Assembly (NCBI RefSeq): GCF_013185915.1
Contig: NZ_JAAZUH010000001.1
Coordinates: forward strand, 992,001 to 1,056,000
Source: Stenotrophomonas bentonitica
GTDB lineage: Bacteria > Pseudomonadota > Gammaproteobacteria > Xanthomonadales > Xanthomonadaceae
Reading direction: 5' to 3'
DNA length: 64,000 nucleotides
In this document: piece after piece, positions 37,052 through 48,035 of the stretch
Position numbering within the stretch: the stretch's first letter is position 1
Layout: the number at the start of each line of letters is the position of its first letter
The notes under the pieces: model-generated
What the model was told of the DNA's origin: nothing
The model's input: only the letters and a program-made list of their open reading frames with translations
Database searches by the model: none
Made by a program: the position numbers and the translations under genes

Positions 37052-37127
37052 GTAGAGCCACGCCCTGCGTGGCTGAAACCCCGAGGTGGCACGCACCACG
37101 TGGCAGCCACGCGCGGCGTGGCTCTAC
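37052..37127. repeat. Pair of inverted SMAG-like REPs
   Basis: GTAG + agccacgccctgcgtggct on the plus strand at 37052-37074 faces the minus-strand copy at 37105-37127 (agccacgcgcggcgtggct + CTAC), with a gtggcacgcaccacgtggc palindromic spacer. Facing dimers are a common SMAG configuration. Confidence 0.7.
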
Positions 37128-37208
37128 CATTCATGGAAGCCCCCCCGGCACACCTGCACAACCTCCATACGCCGTAGTATGCTCACACCTGCAAGAGGAC
37201 TTTCACCC

Positions 37209-37694
37209 ATGTTCCATCGCCTCCGCCCCGCCCTCACCGTGGCCCTGCTGGCCGGCATCGCCGTTGGCCTGGCCGCCTGCAGCACCAACGTCAAGCGCGT
37301 GTCGCCGCCGGCGGCCAGCGTGCAGCAGTTGACCGTGGGCGCCAATGGAAACTGGACCCTGGCCCTGCGCCTGCAGAACTTCAGCTCCATGCCGATGACC
37401 TTCGACAGCGTGGACCTGCAGATGCAGGTCGGCGACCAGGACGCCGGCAAGGTGAGCGCGCGCCCGGCAATCTCCATCGGCGGCGTTTCGGCCGACGTCA
37501 TCAACGTTGAACTGCAACCGACCTCGGCCGCGCGCATCGTGGTCGCCGACGCGCTGGCCGGCAACCGCACCCTGGCCTATTCGCTCAAGGGCACCGTTGC
37601 CGCCACGCCGCAGGAAAAGAAGCAGCGCAGCTTCGATATCGACAACCGCAGCACCCTCAACCAGGCCCCCGGCCTGCCCGGCGTGCTGCGCTGA
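37209..37694 (+). CDS. LEA type 2-like lipoprotein
   Basis: 161 residues; lipobox VGLAAC (cysteine 21). The domain after it (QQLTVGANGNWTLALRLQNFSSMPMTFDSVDLQMQV..., about 35-130) has the pattern of the WHy/LEA_2 beta-sandwich, in which N-F-S and regularly spaced hydrophobics mark the strands. Such proteins are linked to desiccation or envelope stress, but the function here is unproven. It is 36 bp before the acyl-CoA dehydrogenase on the same strand. Confidence 0.72.
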   Translation: MFHRLRPALTVALLAGIAVGLAACSTNVKRVSPPAASVQQLTVGANGNWTLALRLQNFSSMPMTFDSVDLQMQVGDQDAGKVSARPAISIGGVSADVINVELQPTSAARIVVADALAGNRTLAYSLKGTVAATPQEKKQRSFDIDNRSTLNQAPGLPGVLR

Positions 37695-37730
37695 TTTCCC
37701 CATCTATTTGCATCTGATCGAGACCTGACG

Positions 37731-39521
<1,791 letters not shown>

Positions 39522-39565
39522 AGAAGTGCCGCCCGAAGGGCGGCAACCCAACCATGCATCTGGAG

Positions 39566-39612
39566 AAAAGCCCCCTTTTGTTAAAGGGGGCGCGCCAACG
39601 GCGCGGGGTATA
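39566..39612. repeat. Two-hairpin element, copy B
   Basis: Hairpin 1: cccccttt-tgtt-aaaggggg (39571-39590). Hairpin 2: cgcgcc-aac-ggcgcg (39591-39605), then ggggtatagga. Compared with 4722-4772, hairpin 2 differs in stem sequence but keeps all pairs, and the loop is changed. Confidence 0.6.
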
Positions 39613-39627
39613 GGAGGCATTCCCCCG

Positions 39628-39688
39628 CACGGATTGGATACGGTTTGGGTACAGGCGCGTCGCGCCTATACCCAAACCGTAACCAATC
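39628..39688. other. 61-nt near-perfect palindrome before the HNH gene
   Basis: Arms of 30 nt (39628-39657 and 39659-39688) pair with only two mismatches around a single-base loop; the core of each arm is tacggtttgggta or its complement. The end is 20 nt from the ATG of the HNH nuclease gene, so it lies in its promoter or leader, and would occlude translation if transcribed. Confidence 0.85.
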
Positions 39689-39708
39689 CGGTATAAGCTG
39701 TTTTCCCG

Positions 39709-40368
39709 ATGGAGACAGACACTACACGCCTAGGTCTGATCGATACCGGAGCCTCGTCCGCCCCGGTCGCTGAACTATCGCCGATCGCCACGCTGCATCG
39801 GCCCGGAAGCGTCCGATTGCTGTCCCTGGACGCCCATGGCCGCGTCCTCGACTGGATCACCTGGCAGGACGCCGCCTGCCTCTACTCGCGCGACGCCGTC
39901 TCCTGGACCCTGGGCGACCCCTGCCTGCACATCCACGGTGGCATCAACCGCCTGACCGGCCTGCAGAGCGGGATCGACCTGCATCCGATCATCGCCGCCC
40001 GCGGCCACGCCCGCTCGCGCGCCATCGACCCCACTCCGAACCTCTCCAACCAGGCCCTGTTCGCGCGCGACGCGCACCTGTGCATGTACTGCGGCCAGCA
40101 GTTCCACCGCCCGCAGCTGACCCGCGACCACGTCATGCCGCTTTCCAAGGGCGGCCTGGACGTCTGGGAGAACGTGGTCAGCGCCTGCTTCCACTGCAAT
40201 TCGCGCAAGAGCGACCGCACCCCGCAGCAGGCCGGCATGCCCCTGCTGGCGGTGCCGTACCGGCCCAGCTGGATCGAACACATGATCCTGTCCAACCGCA
40301 ACATCCTGGCCGACCAGATGGCATTCCTGAAGGCGCAGCTGCCCAAGCGCTCCAAGCTCGCCGCCTGA
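39709..40368 (+). CDS. HNH endonuclease
   Basis: 219 residues. The C-terminal half has the zinc-HNH core: CMYCG (about 124-128), [30 protein letters not shown] (about 139-168). D-H and N-x-x-x-A-C-x-x-C-N provide catalytic and structural residues. The N-terminal half has no recognised domain. Related single-domain proteins are common in gammaproteobacteria and their target is unknown. A strong 61-nt palindrome precedes the gene and dxs follows at 115 bp. Confidence 0.85.
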   Translation: METDTTRLGLIDTGASSAPVAELSPIATLHRPGSVRLLSLDAHGRVLDWITWQDAACLYSRDAVSWTLGDPCLHIHGGINRLTGLQSGIDLHPIIAARGHARSRAIDPTPNLSNQALFARDAHLCMYCGQQFHRPQLTRDHVMPLSKGGLDVWENVVSACFHCNSRKSDRTPQQAGMPLLAVPYRPSWIEHMILSNRNILADQMAFLKAQLPKRSKLAA

Positions 40369-40483
40369 CCCTGCGACCACTTGTCGCAGGGCACCCTCAC
40401 TGTTTGCTCACCGGCACAGCGGTTTGCTTGCCCCACCCCGGTTTGAGGGCGAAAATAGGCGCTTGAGAAGAAGCGCGATAAAC

Positions 40484-42376
40484 ATGATCGATTCCGCACG
40501 CTATCCCCGCCTGTCGCGCATCCAGAACCCGGATGACCTGCGCAGGTTCGATGAATCCGAACTGCCCGCCATCGCAGATGAACTGCGTGCCTACCTGATC
40601 GAGTCGGTCGGCAAGAGTGGCGGCCATTTCGGCGCCGGGCTGGGCGTGATCGAACTCACCGTGGCCCTGCACTACCTGTACCAGACGCCGGTCGACCAGC
40701 TGATCTGGGACGTGGGCCACCAGACCTACCCGCACAAGATCCTCACCGGCCGCCGCGACCAGATCCACACGGTCAAGCAGAAGGACGGCGTGGCGCCGTT
40801 CCCCAAGCGCGAGGAAAGCGAGTACGACACCTTCGGGGTCGGCCATTCCTCCACCTCGATCTCGGCCGCGCTCGGCATGGCCATCGCGCGCCAGCGCGAG
40901 GGCGACGACCGCCGCGTGGTGGCGGTGATCGGCGACGGCGCGATGACCGCCGGCATGGCCTATGAAGCGCTCAACCACGCCGGTGGCATGGACAACGAGC
41001 CGAACCTGCTGGTGATCCTCAACGACAACAACATGTCGATCTCCGAGGCAGTGGGCGGGCTCACCAAGATCCTGGGCCGCGCCACCGGCAGCCGCACCCT
41101 CAACGCACTGCGCGAGGGCGGCAAGAAGATCCTGGGCGACAAGAAGAAGTCGCCGTCAGCCCGCTTCGTCAAGCGCTGGGAAGAACACTGGAAGGGCATG
41201 TTCGTGCCCTCCACCTTCTTCGAGGAAATGGGCTTCCACTACACCGGCCCGATCGACGGCCACGACGTGCCCGCGCTGGTGGCCACGCTGAAGACGCTCA
41301 AGGGCCTGAAGGGCCTGAAGCTGCTGCACGTGATGACCACCAAGGGCAAGGGCTACGAACGCGCCGAAGGCGACCAGATCGGCTACCACGCGGTGGGCCC
41401 GTTCGACCCGGACAAGGGCCTTGTTTCCAAGGGCGGCGCCAAGAAGCCCACCTACACCGACGTGTTCAGCGACTGGCTGTGCGATGCCGCCGCCGCCGAA
41501 CCGCGCCTGCTGGGCATCACCCCGGCGATGCGCGAAGGCTCGGGCCTGGTGCGTTTCAGCAAGGAATACCCGGAACGCTACTTCGACGTGGCCATCGCCG
41601 AGCAGCACGCGGTGACCCTGGCCGCCGGCATGGCCACCCAGGGCGCCAAGCCGGTGGTGGCGATCTATTCCACCTTCCTGCAGCGCGCCTACGACCAGCT
41701 GGTGCATGACGTGGCGGTGCAGAAGCTCGACGTGCTGTTCGCCATCGACCGAGCCGGCGTGGTCGGCCCGGACGGCGCCACCCACGCCGGCAACCTGGAC
41801 CTGAGCTTCCTGCGCTGCGTGCCGCACATGGTGGTGATGGCCCCGGCCGACGAGGCCGAGTGCCGCCAGATGCTCAGCACCGGCCTGCAGTACGAGGGTC
41901 CGGCTGCGGTGCGTTACCCGCGCGGCAGCGGCACCGGCGTGGACGCCGGCACCGATCTGTCCACCCTGGAGATCGGCAAGGCCGACCTGCGCGTGCAGGG
42001 CAGCCGCATTGCGTTGCTGGCCTTCGGCAGCACCGTGACGGCGGCCGAGGCCGTGGGCCGCGAGCTGGGCCTGACCGTGGTCAACATGCGCTTCATCAAA
42101 CCGTTGGACCGTGCCCTGCTACTGGAGCTGGCCAAGACCCACCAGGGCTTCGTGACCATAGAAGACAACGTGGTGGCGGGCGGCGCCGGCTCCGGCGTGG
42201 CCGAACTGCTCAACGCCGAAGACGTGCTGCGCCCGTTCCTGCACCTGGGCCTGCCCGACAGCTTCCAGCACCACGCCAGCCGCGAAGACCTGCTGGCCGA
42301 AGCCGGGATCGACGCGGCCGGCATCCGGGCGGCGGTGTTGAAGCGGTGGCCGAAGGTGGCCACCCAGGCGGCGTAA
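40484..42376 (+). CDS. dxs: 1-deoxy-D-xylulose-5-phosphate synthase
   Basis: 630 residues, full length. Thiamine diphosphate/Mg motif [18 protein letters not shown]...NDNNMSIS, the catalytic histidine region [21 protein letters not shown], and the C-terminal [15 protein letters not shown] match DXS. It condenses pyruvate with glyceraldehyde-3-phosphate, the first step of the MEP isoprenoid pathway. The ATG at 40484 fits the family start [20 protein letters not shown] (a 20-residue upstream extension is unlikely). It converges on the DUF3011 gene, 3 nt apart. Confidence 0.95.
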   Translation: MIDSARYPRLSRIQNPDDLRRFDESELPAIADELRAYLIESVGKSGGHFGAGLGVIELTVALHYLYQTPVDQLIWDVGHQTYPHKILTGRRDQIHTVKQKDGVAPFPKREESEYDTFGVGHSSTSISAALGMAIARQREGDDRRVVAVIGDGAMTAGMAYEALNHAGGMDNEPNLLVILNDNNMSISEAVGGLTKILGRATGSRTLNALREGGKKILGDKKKSPSARFVKRWEEHWKGMFVPSTFFEEMGFHYTGPIDGHDVPALVATLKTLKGLKGLKLLHVMTTKGKGYERAEGDQIGYHAVGPFDPDKGLVSKGGAKKPTYTDVFSDWLCDAAAAEPRLLGITPAMREGSGLVRFSKEYPERYFDVAIAEQHAVTLAAGMATQGAKPVVAIYSTFLQRAYDQLVHDVAVQKLDVLFAIDRAGVVGPDGATHAGNLDLSFLRCVPHMVVMAPADEAECRQMLSTGLQYEGPAAVRYPRGSGTGVDAGTDLSTLEIGKADLRVQGSRIALLAFGSTVTAAEAVGRELGLTVVNMRFIKPLDRALLLELAKTHQGFVTIEDNVVAGGAGSGVAELLNAEDVLRPFLHLGLPDSFQHHASREDLLAEAGIDAAGIRAAVLKRWPKVATQAA

Positions 42377-42379
42377 CGG

Positions 42380-42928
42380 TTACCGGATTTCGAACTCCGC
42401 CCGGCACCCGCCGTTCACCCACACCCCATCGCGATCATGACCCCACGTACGGCCTTCAACGCAGGCCGTACGCGAGGTCTGGCGCACCAGCCGCACATCG
42501 CGGCGCACGCTCACGTTGCAGCGGCGCAGGCGCTGGTCGTTGGAATCGCAGCTGATGATCTGGCCGCGCCCGCCACCCCAGCCGCCGCCGTTGTTGCCAT
42601 TGTTACCCCAGCCGCCCCCATGTGAAGGACGGCCGCGTTCGGCAATGAACTCGGCGCGGCAGCCGCGGGTCACCCACACCCCGTTACGGGCCTGGCCCCA
42701 GGTGTCGCCTTCAATGCAGGGCGAGCCGGACAGCTGGCGCACCAGGCGCGCACGACCGTCGATCTGGCATTGCTGGGTACGGTTCTTGATCGACTCGCAA
42801 CGCACCGGGCCGTCGTTGTAACGGTCGTCGTAGCGGTCATCGTAGCGCTGCGCCTGCGCGCTGCCGGCCAGGGCCATCAGGGCTGCCGGCAGCAGGGCCC
42901 ACATTCCGATCTGCGTTGCCTGCTTCAT
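42380..42928 (-). CDS. Secreted DUF3011 protein with a tandem repeat
   Basis: 182 residues: signal peptide (cleaved after AQA), then two DUF3011 units. Unit 1 spans about 44-95 (CESIKNRTQQC ... GVWVTRGCRAEF) and unit 2 about 127-180 (CDSNDQRLRRC ... GVWVNGGCRAEF), each with four cysteines, joined by a glycine/asparagine-rich linker. Disulfide-linked, exported, function unknown. The family is frequent in Xanthomonadaceae. Confidence 0.82.
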   Translation of the reverse strand: MKQATQIGMWALLPAALMALAGSAQAQRYDDRYDDRYNDGPVRCESIKNRTQQCQIDGRARLVRQLSGSPCIEGDTWGQARNGVWVTRGCRAEFIAERGRPSHGGGWGNNGNNGGGWGGGRGQIISCDSNDQRLRRCNVSVRRDVRLVRQTSRTACVEGRTWGHDRDGVWVNGGCRAEFEIR

Positions 42929-43049
42929 TGCGGTGTTCCTCGTGCCGGTGGATGAATAGGCACAGGATCAGCGAAATCCCGCACTTCGCCTATAGGCCGG
43001 AAGGGGGTTATTTCAGGCGCGATTCAACAAGCCGACGCGCAGCTGAAAC

Positions 43050-43250
43050 TCAGTCGTAGTGAACGGCGTCCACGAACGCTTCGCCCACTTCTACCCGGAC
43101 CCCACTGCTATCGCCGGTTTCGGCGTGGTGGGCACGGGCCAGGTCGTTGGCGAAATCGAAGGCGCTGGCGCCACTTTCAAACGGAACCGGCGCAGCATCA
43201 GGCTGGACGACCTGCCATTGGTGGTCCTGGTGTTGCACTTTGATCATCAT
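43050..43250 (-). CDS. Small hypothetical protein
   Basis: 66 residues starting at tandem ATGs (43250/43247). It reads MIKVQHQDHQWQVVQPDA and later ANDLARAHHAETGD, with slight resemblance to DUF2188-type proteins (tryptophan-valine strand, then an A-x-x-LA helix), which I cannot confirm. A longer frame upstream is less likely. Confidence 0.45.
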   Translation of the reverse strand: MMIKVQHQDHQWQVVQPDAAPVPFESGASAFDFANDLARAHHAETGDSSGVRVEVGEAFVDAVHYD

Positions 43251-43422
43251 CAGAACGGCCTCGATGTGGCTTCCTGCGGGGGCAAGGCGCGGCATGCAGC
43301 GGCCAGCGCGGGGGATCTTGCATGGCGTGGGTTCCTTCCCGACGCTTGAGAAAAGATACGTGCGCAATGCCCGCCGGGCTATCGGATAAGTCTGATTCTG
43401 GTATCAGCCCGTCACGCTGCTC

Positions 43423-44769
43423 TCACACTGCCGCCCGCTCCACCGGCAACGACATCACGAACCGCGCGCCCCCGCCGGCCGCCTCTTCGGCGACGATGCT
43501 GCCCCCATGGCGAAGCAGGATTTCGCGCGCCAGGTACAGGCCCAGGCCACTGCCGCTGCCACTGGGTCGCAACCGATGGAACGGTTCGAAGATGGATTGG
43601 CGCGCCTGCTCGGGCACGCCGTCGCCTTCGTCGCTGACAGAAAGCACGCCACCGGGCTGCAGTTCCACCAGCACCGTTCCGCTGCCACCGCCATGCGCGA
43701 TGGCGTTCTGCAGCAGTCCGCTGATCACCCGGTGCAATGCATCCGGATCGCCGCGCACCCACACTTCCGTGTCCGGTGCATCCACCTCGAAGGCGTAGCC
43801 GGCGTCGATCAGCAGCGGCGCCACGTCGCCGGCCACCTCGCGCGTGAGTGCGGCCAGGTCGACCCGCTGGTGCTGGCTGCGGTGATGGTCCAGCCGCTGC
43901 AGGTCCAGCAGCTGCTCGGCGATGTTGCTCAACCGGCCCAGGTCGCGCTGCAGGCGCGCGCGCACCTGCCCCGGCGGCAGATCGGCAATGCGCGTGGCGA
44001 GGATCGCGATCGGCATGCGCAGCTCGTGCGCCGCACCGACCAGGAAGCGGTCCTGCGCGTCGTAACTCTCGCCGATGCGGCGCACCGCCGCATTGAACGC
44101 ATCCACCAGCGGCACGATTTCGCGCGGCACCGCGTGCGTGTCCAGCCCGCGCCCACGCTCGGTGATCTGGATCGCCGCGGCCTGCGCGGCCACCCGGTTC
44201 ACACCGCGCAGCGAACGGTGGATCGCCCACGGTGCCACCACCAGGGTAATCACAATCAGCGGCAGCGTGATCCAGCCACCGAGGTAGCCGATCACCACCA
44301 GCAGCTGCCGCCAGAAGCCGCGCTGCGGCAACCCACCCACCATCACGTGCAGGCGGCCTTCTTCGCGGTCGGAGACCCACACCCGCATCGCCAGCTCCAG
44401 CCCGCGGCTGCGCGTGCGCACATCGGTCGGTTCCACATGCGCCAGCTGCTCGGCCAGCGGGCGATACACCGCCGGCACCACGCCATGCTCGAGGCGATGG
44501 CCCTGCTCGTCGGCGGCGGCAAACCAGAACGTTGCCGGGCGGTCCGGCGCGGCCGCATCCACCGCCGCCCAGTCCACCTGCAACGAATCGCCTTGCAGGC
44601 GGATCGCATCGGCCACCGCTTCGCTGGTCTTCCAGTCCACGTAGGCGGTGCTGCGGTCGCCATAGACCAGCGCGATGCCGGTCAGCGCGATCAGCACCAT
44701 CGCCACCTGGATCAGGCAGATCTTCCAGGCCAGGCTGAACGACAGCGAGCCGGGTTTGAGGAACTTCAT
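43423..44769 (-). CDS. EnvZ-type sensor histidine kinase
   Basis: 448 residues: transmembrane segments near 14-36 and 157-181, a periplasmic sensor of about 120 residues between them, HAMP (about 180-235), HisKA with H248 in GAAHELRMPIAIL, and an HATPase domain (LLQNAIAHGGG, DEGDGVP, GSGLGLYLARE). The phospho-acceptor motif reads HELRMP rather than HELRTP. It overlaps the regulator gene by 4 bp. The divergent MipA gene suggests an envelope signal. Confidence 0.9.
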   Translation of the reverse strand: MKFLKPGSLSFSLAWKICLIQVAMVLIALTGIALVYGDRSTAYVDWKTSEAVADAIRLQGDSLQVDWAAVDAAAPDRPATFWFAAADEQGHRLEHGVVPAVYRPLAEQLAHVEPTDVRTRSRGLELAMRVWVSDREEGRLHVMVGGLPQRGFWRQLLVVIGYLGGWITLPLIVITLVVAPWAIHRSLRGVNRVAAQAAAIQITERGRGLDTHAVPREIVPLVDAFNAAVRRIGESYDAQDRFLVGAAHELRMPIAILATRIADLPPGQVRARLQRDLGRLSNIAEQLLDLQRLDHHRSQHQRVDLAALTREVAGDVAPLLIDAGYAFEVDAPDTEVWVRGDPDALHRVISGLLQNAIAHGGGSGTVLVELQPGGVLSVSDEGDGVPEQARQSIFEPFHRLRPSGSGSGLGLYLAREILLRHGGSIVAEEAAGGGARFVMSLPVERAAV

Positions 44770-45440
44770 GCGGTTTCCTTCAGCAGATAACCGATGCCGC
44801 GCATCACGTGGATTTCCACCTGTGCATCCGCATCGGCCAGCGCGCGGCGCAGCTTGGAAACGTGCGCGTCCAACGCGTTGGACTGGATGTCATCGTCGAA
44901 GCCATACACCGCCTCCTGCAGTGCCGCGCGCGCCACCGTGCGCCCCTGGCGCAGCGCCAGCGCTTCCAGCACCAGCAGCTGCCTGCGCGGCAGCGCCAGC
45001 AGCGCACCGCCCACACGGGCTTCGCGCGCCACGAAATCGAACTGCAGCCGCCCGAGCTCCAGCATCGGCAAGGTGATCTGCGCCGGCCGCCGCGAAATCG
45101 CACGGAACCGTGCCAACAGTTCTTCCACCGCGAACGGCTTGGTCAGGTAATCGTCGGCGCCCACATCCAGGCCGACCACCCGGTCGGCCACCGAATCGCG
45201 CGCGGTCAGCATGATCACCGGCAGGTTGGGCACGTGGCTGCGCGCCACCCGCACGAAGTTGGCGCCGTCGCCGTCGGGCAGCTGGCGGTCCAGCAGCAGC
45301 ACCTGGTGCACCCCGGCCTTGAGCGCCTCGGACGCCTGCGCCATCGACACCACCAGGTCCACCACCATGCCATGCCGGCCCAGGCTGGCCTGGATGGCGC
45401 CGGCCAGTTCGGGGTCGTCTTCGAGCAGCAGGATGCGCAT
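44766..45440 (-). CDS. OmpR-type response regulator
   Basis: 224 residues: receiver domain with phospho-acceptor D51 (LLLDRQLPD) and K-P-F lysine, followed by a winged-helix output domain (LELGRLQFDFVAREARVGG... to LRRALADADAQVEIHVMRGIGYLL). Start chosen at MRILLLEDDPELA; an upstream 21-codon extension is not family-like. ATGA overlap with the kinase gene downstream. Confidence 0.92.
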   Translation of the reverse strand: MRILLLEDDPELAGAIQASLGRHGMVVDLVVSMAQASEALKAGVHQVLLLDRQLPDGDGANFVRVARSHVPNLPVIMLTARDSVADRVVGLDVGADDYLTKPFAVEELLARFRAISRRPAQITLPMLELGRLQFDFVAREARVGGALLALPRRQLLVLEALALRQGRTVARAALQEAVYGFDDDIQSNALDAHVSKLRRALADADAQVEIHVMRGIGYLLKETA

Positions 45441-45504
45441 GGGCAGTGCAGGCAGGGGCGGAGGCCGCCGATGGTACCGCGCCAGGTGACGCAACGTTCC
45501 CATA

Positions 45505-45519
45505 ATGTCCGGGGGACAT
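45505..45519. promoter_or_regulatory. Palindrome in the regulator-MipA intergenic region
   Basis: atgtcc-ggg-ggacat, a perfect 6-bp inverted repeat, 36 bp before the mipA start and 65 bp from the regulator start. A candidate operator for the adjacent OmpR-type regulator or another dimeric factor. Confidence 0.45.
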
Positions 45520-45554
45520 CATGGCGGTTTGATCGTCCCCCAGGAGCGTTACCC

Positions 45555-46331
45555 ATGCACAGTGGTTCACGGAAGACAGCAGCGGCAGGCCTTGTCCTGG
45601 TCGGGTTGCTGGCCAGCGGCAGCGTACTCGCCCAGGCCGCTCCCGGGGCCAAGCCACGCAGCAGCGTGGGACTGGCGGTGGTCGCACAGAAGTCGCCCTA
45701 CGCCGGCTACGACACCGACGTGCTGCCGGTGCCGGTGATCAACTGGGAAGGCGAGCGTTTCCATTTCCGTGGCGGCAGCCTCGGCTACACCCTGATCAGC
45801 ACCGGGCAGACCGAAGTCTCGCTGCTGGCCTCGCCCTACTTCATGCGCTTCAAGCGCAACGATTCCGACGATCCGCAGATGCGCCAGCTCTCCAACCGCA
45901 GCATGTCGGCCATGGCCGGCGTGGCGGTGCGCCATACCGCGCCGTGGGGCGTGCTGCAGGGCAACGTGCAGGCCGAGGTCAGCGGCCACGGCGGTGGTTT
46001 TGCGGCCGACGCCAAGTACACCTACCCCATTCCCACCGGCCGCGTGGTGCTGGTGCCGGGCGTGGGCGCGCAGTACGCCAGCAGCGACCTCAATGACTAC
46101 TACTTCGGCGTGAGCGCGGTGGAAGCACAGCGCAGTGGACTGGCGGCCTACAGCGCCGGCAGCGGCGTCGCCCCGTACATGGACTTCAGCGCGGTAATGC
46201 CGCTGGGCCCGCGCTGGACCGCCACCGCCTCGCTGCGCCGCACCCTGCTTTCCAGCGCGGTCAAGGACAGCCCGATGACCGTGGGCTCCCACATGGACAG
46301 CGCGCTGCTGGCACTGAGCTACGCATTCTGA
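45555..46331 (+). CDS. MipA/OmpV family outer-membrane protein
   Basis: 258 residues with a signal peptide (cleaved near VLAQA). The barrel shows YDTDVLPVPVINWEGERFHFRGG at the start, typical of MipA/OmpV, and an amphipathic strand pattern ending in ALSYAF with a terminal aromatic residue. E. coli MipA scaffolds murein enzymes; OmpV-type members are porin-like. Divergent from an OmpR-type system, which likely controls it. The in-frame upstream sequence is antisense to the regulator. Confidence 0.88.
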   Translation: MHSGSRKTAAAGLVLVGLLASGSVLAQAAPGAKPRSSVGLAVVAQKSPYAGYDTDVLPVPVINWEGERFHFRGGSLGYTLISTGQTEVSLLASPYFMRFKRNDSDDPQMRQLSNRSMSAMAGVAVRHTAPWGVLQGNVQAEVSGHGGGFAADAKYTYPIPTGRVVLVPGVGAQYASSDLNDYYFGVSAVEAQRSGLAAYSAGSGVAPYMDFSAVMPLGPRWTATASLRRTLLSSAVKDSPMTVGSHMDSALLALSYAF

Positions 46332-46341
46332 GCATGCGCAC

Positions 46342-46764
46342 ATGAGCCGCCCCTTCCCCCTGCTCAGCACCACCGAACCGGCCAACGTGCCGGCACTGGC
46401 CAGCGCACTGACCGAATTCGACCGCGCGGTGCAGGCACTGATTGCACAGGATCCGGATGCCTACGGACGCTTTTCCCGCGCGTATGTCACCGCCATCTTC
46501 CGCGCCTGCCTGCTGCCACCGGAACCCGGCGCGGGCACGCCGCGCGGACGACCCGACCCGGAAGTGGCGCAGGCGCTGAAGCAGTGGATCCAGGCGCAAT
46601 TGCAACTGCACCCGGGCGAAGGCGACGACCATCGCCTCACCGCTGCGCGGCGCGCCGCGCACGGGTTCTGGCTGCAGTCGATGGCCTGCCCGATCGACGG
46701 CGACGGGCAACCGCGTGCGGCGCGCCTGCTGGAAGGCCTGCTGGCCCTGACCCGGCCGCTCTGA
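46342..46764 (+). CDS. Hypothetical protein
   Basis: 140 residues, starting 10 nt after mipA. Rich in alanine and arginine with regular helical periodicity, no signal peptide or transmembrane segment, no recognised domain. Tight spacing suggests cotranscription with mipA. Confidence 0.55.
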   Translation: MSRPFPLLSTTEPANVPALASALTEFDRAVQALIAQDPDAYGRFSRAYVTAIFRACLLPPEPGAGTPRGRPDPEVAQALKQWIQAQLQLHPGEGDDHRLTAARRAAHGFWLQSMACPIDGDGQPRAARLLEGLLALTRPL

Positions 46765-46840
46765 CCCCACCGCCCCGCCCTCACGGCGCGTTGCCGCCAC
46801 ATCGCTAGGCTGCTTCTGTTTCCTCAGCGTGGGTGTGGCA

Positions 46841-47608
46841 ATGCGAGCATGGGCGGGTCTGATTCTGGTGGCGTTTGCGGCGCCGGCATGGGCGCAGCAG
46901 GACGACGAAACCCCGGCCTTCGACCGTCCGGGGCTGGGCTTTGCGGCCTCGGTGCTGCCCGCCGGTGGCGTCGCACTGGAGCTGGGCCTGCCCGATTACG
47001 AGCGCGACCGCGACGACGTCGGCACACGCACCACGCAGTACGGCACCGACCTGCGCCTGCGCGTGGGACTGGGCGCAAACCTTGAGTTGCAGGCCTTTGG
47101 CAGCCCATGGAACCGCCTGCGCGAAGCACCGCGCAACGCCCCTTCCACCACCACGCGCGGCGCGGGCGATACAGGACTGGCGCTGAAGTTCGCACTGCCC
47201 CTCGAATCGGAACGCCACGCAATTGCGCTCCTGGCCAGCACCAGTTTTGACACCGGCTCGCGCGATTTCAGCGAAGGCGGCACCCAGTACCAGCTCGGCG
47301 CCAGCTACGAATACACCTTCAACGACCGCTGGACCGGCGCGCTCTACGGCAACGCCACCCGTGGCGCAGGCGAAGACGCCTTCGAGTGGTCGCCCAGCCT
47401 CAGCCTGGCCGTAAGCGACAACGTCAGCGCCTACATCGAAGCCGGATTCACCCACACCGACGGCGAATCCTCCACCTCGGTGGCCGGCGCCGGCCTCACC
47501 TGGATGCCCGCCCGCCGCGTGCAGCTGGACGCCTCCTTCGACCTCGGCCTGGACCGCAACAGCCCGGATCTACAGGCCGGGCTGGGGGTTTCGTTCTATT
47601 TTGACTGA
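46841..47608 (+). CDS. Outer-membrane beta-barrel protein (Phenol_MetA_deg-like)
   Basis: 255 residues, ATG at 46841 (a GTG 12 bp earlier is possible). Signal peptide cleaved after AWA; the mature sequence alternates strands with aromatic girdles (LRLRVGLGANLELQAFG, FNDRWTGALYGNA, SVAGAGLTWMPARR) and ends in GVSFYFD. The DUF-like family is annotated as MetA-pathway phenol degradation transporters, a name of uncertain meaning. The nearby GC drop begins right after the stop. Confidence 0.72.
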   Translation: MRAWAGLILVAFAAPAWAQQDDETPAFDRPGLGFAASVLPAGGVALELGLPDYERDRDDVGTRTTQYGTDLRLRVGLGANLELQAFGSPWNRLREAPRNAPSTTTRGAGDTGLALKFALPLESERHAIALLASTSFDTGSRDFSEGGTQYQLGASYEYTFNDRWTGALYGNATRGAGEDAFEWSPSLSLAVSDNVSAYIEAGFTHTDGESSTSVAGAGLTWMPARRVQLDASFDLGLDRNSPDLQAGLGVSFYFD

Positions 47609-47720
47609 GGCTTTCGACCACCTCGCGTCGTGCCACTCGATTCACAGCACTAATCAGTTCGCTCAAATCGTGCTGTTGAATCAATTGGACGAGCACTCCT
47701 GAGCGTGTCCTCCTGTTTCG

Positions 47721-47975
47721 ATGCCCCTTCAAAACCTGTACCCGGTCTACGTCCATCACCAAGGCAACAGCGCCTACGGTGCGATCCTCCCCGACCTGCC
47801 CGGGGTGCACTCCGCCGCTGACGAGCTTGTGCAGCTTCCAGGCGAAATCAGGGAAGCCGTTGCCTTGATGTACGAAGGCGACCTGGGCGAAGTTCCACCG
47901 CCGTCCCCGATCGCCTCATACATCGGTAAAGCGGAGTACGAAGGTGGCTTCTGGATGCTGGTGGACATCCAGCCA
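47721..47975 (+). pseudogene. HicB-like antitoxin, truncated
   Basis: The first 80 or so residues (YPVYVHHQGNSAYGAILPDLPG through EYEGGFWMLVDI) match the HicB_lk antitoxin N-terminal domain. The C-terminal DNA-binding part is missing; the frame instead runs into the terminator of the opposite DUF1328 gene. No hicA toxin gene is seen, and no Shine-Dalgarno sequence precedes the ATG. It is probably a non-functional remnant. GC content is lower here than in flanking core genes. Confidence 0.7.
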
Positions 47976-48008
47976 ACAAAAAGCCTGCGCTTCGCTGCGC
48001 AGGCTTTT
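47976..48008 (-). terminator. Terminator of the DUF1328 gene
   Basis: aaagcctgcgc and gcgcaggcttt form an 11-bp stem with a 6-nt loop. The minus-strand T-run (TTTTTGTTGG) fits the DUF1328 gene ending at 48036. It may also act on plus-strand transcription. Confidence 0.8.
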
Positions 48009-48035
48009 GCGGTTCTACATGCTGCGACCTTGCGG

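Noticed and set aside
42364..42380. Possible operator ggtaaccg-type palindrome at the dxs/DUF3011 junction
   Set aside because: Very short and located between convergent stop codons, so a regulatory role is unlikely.
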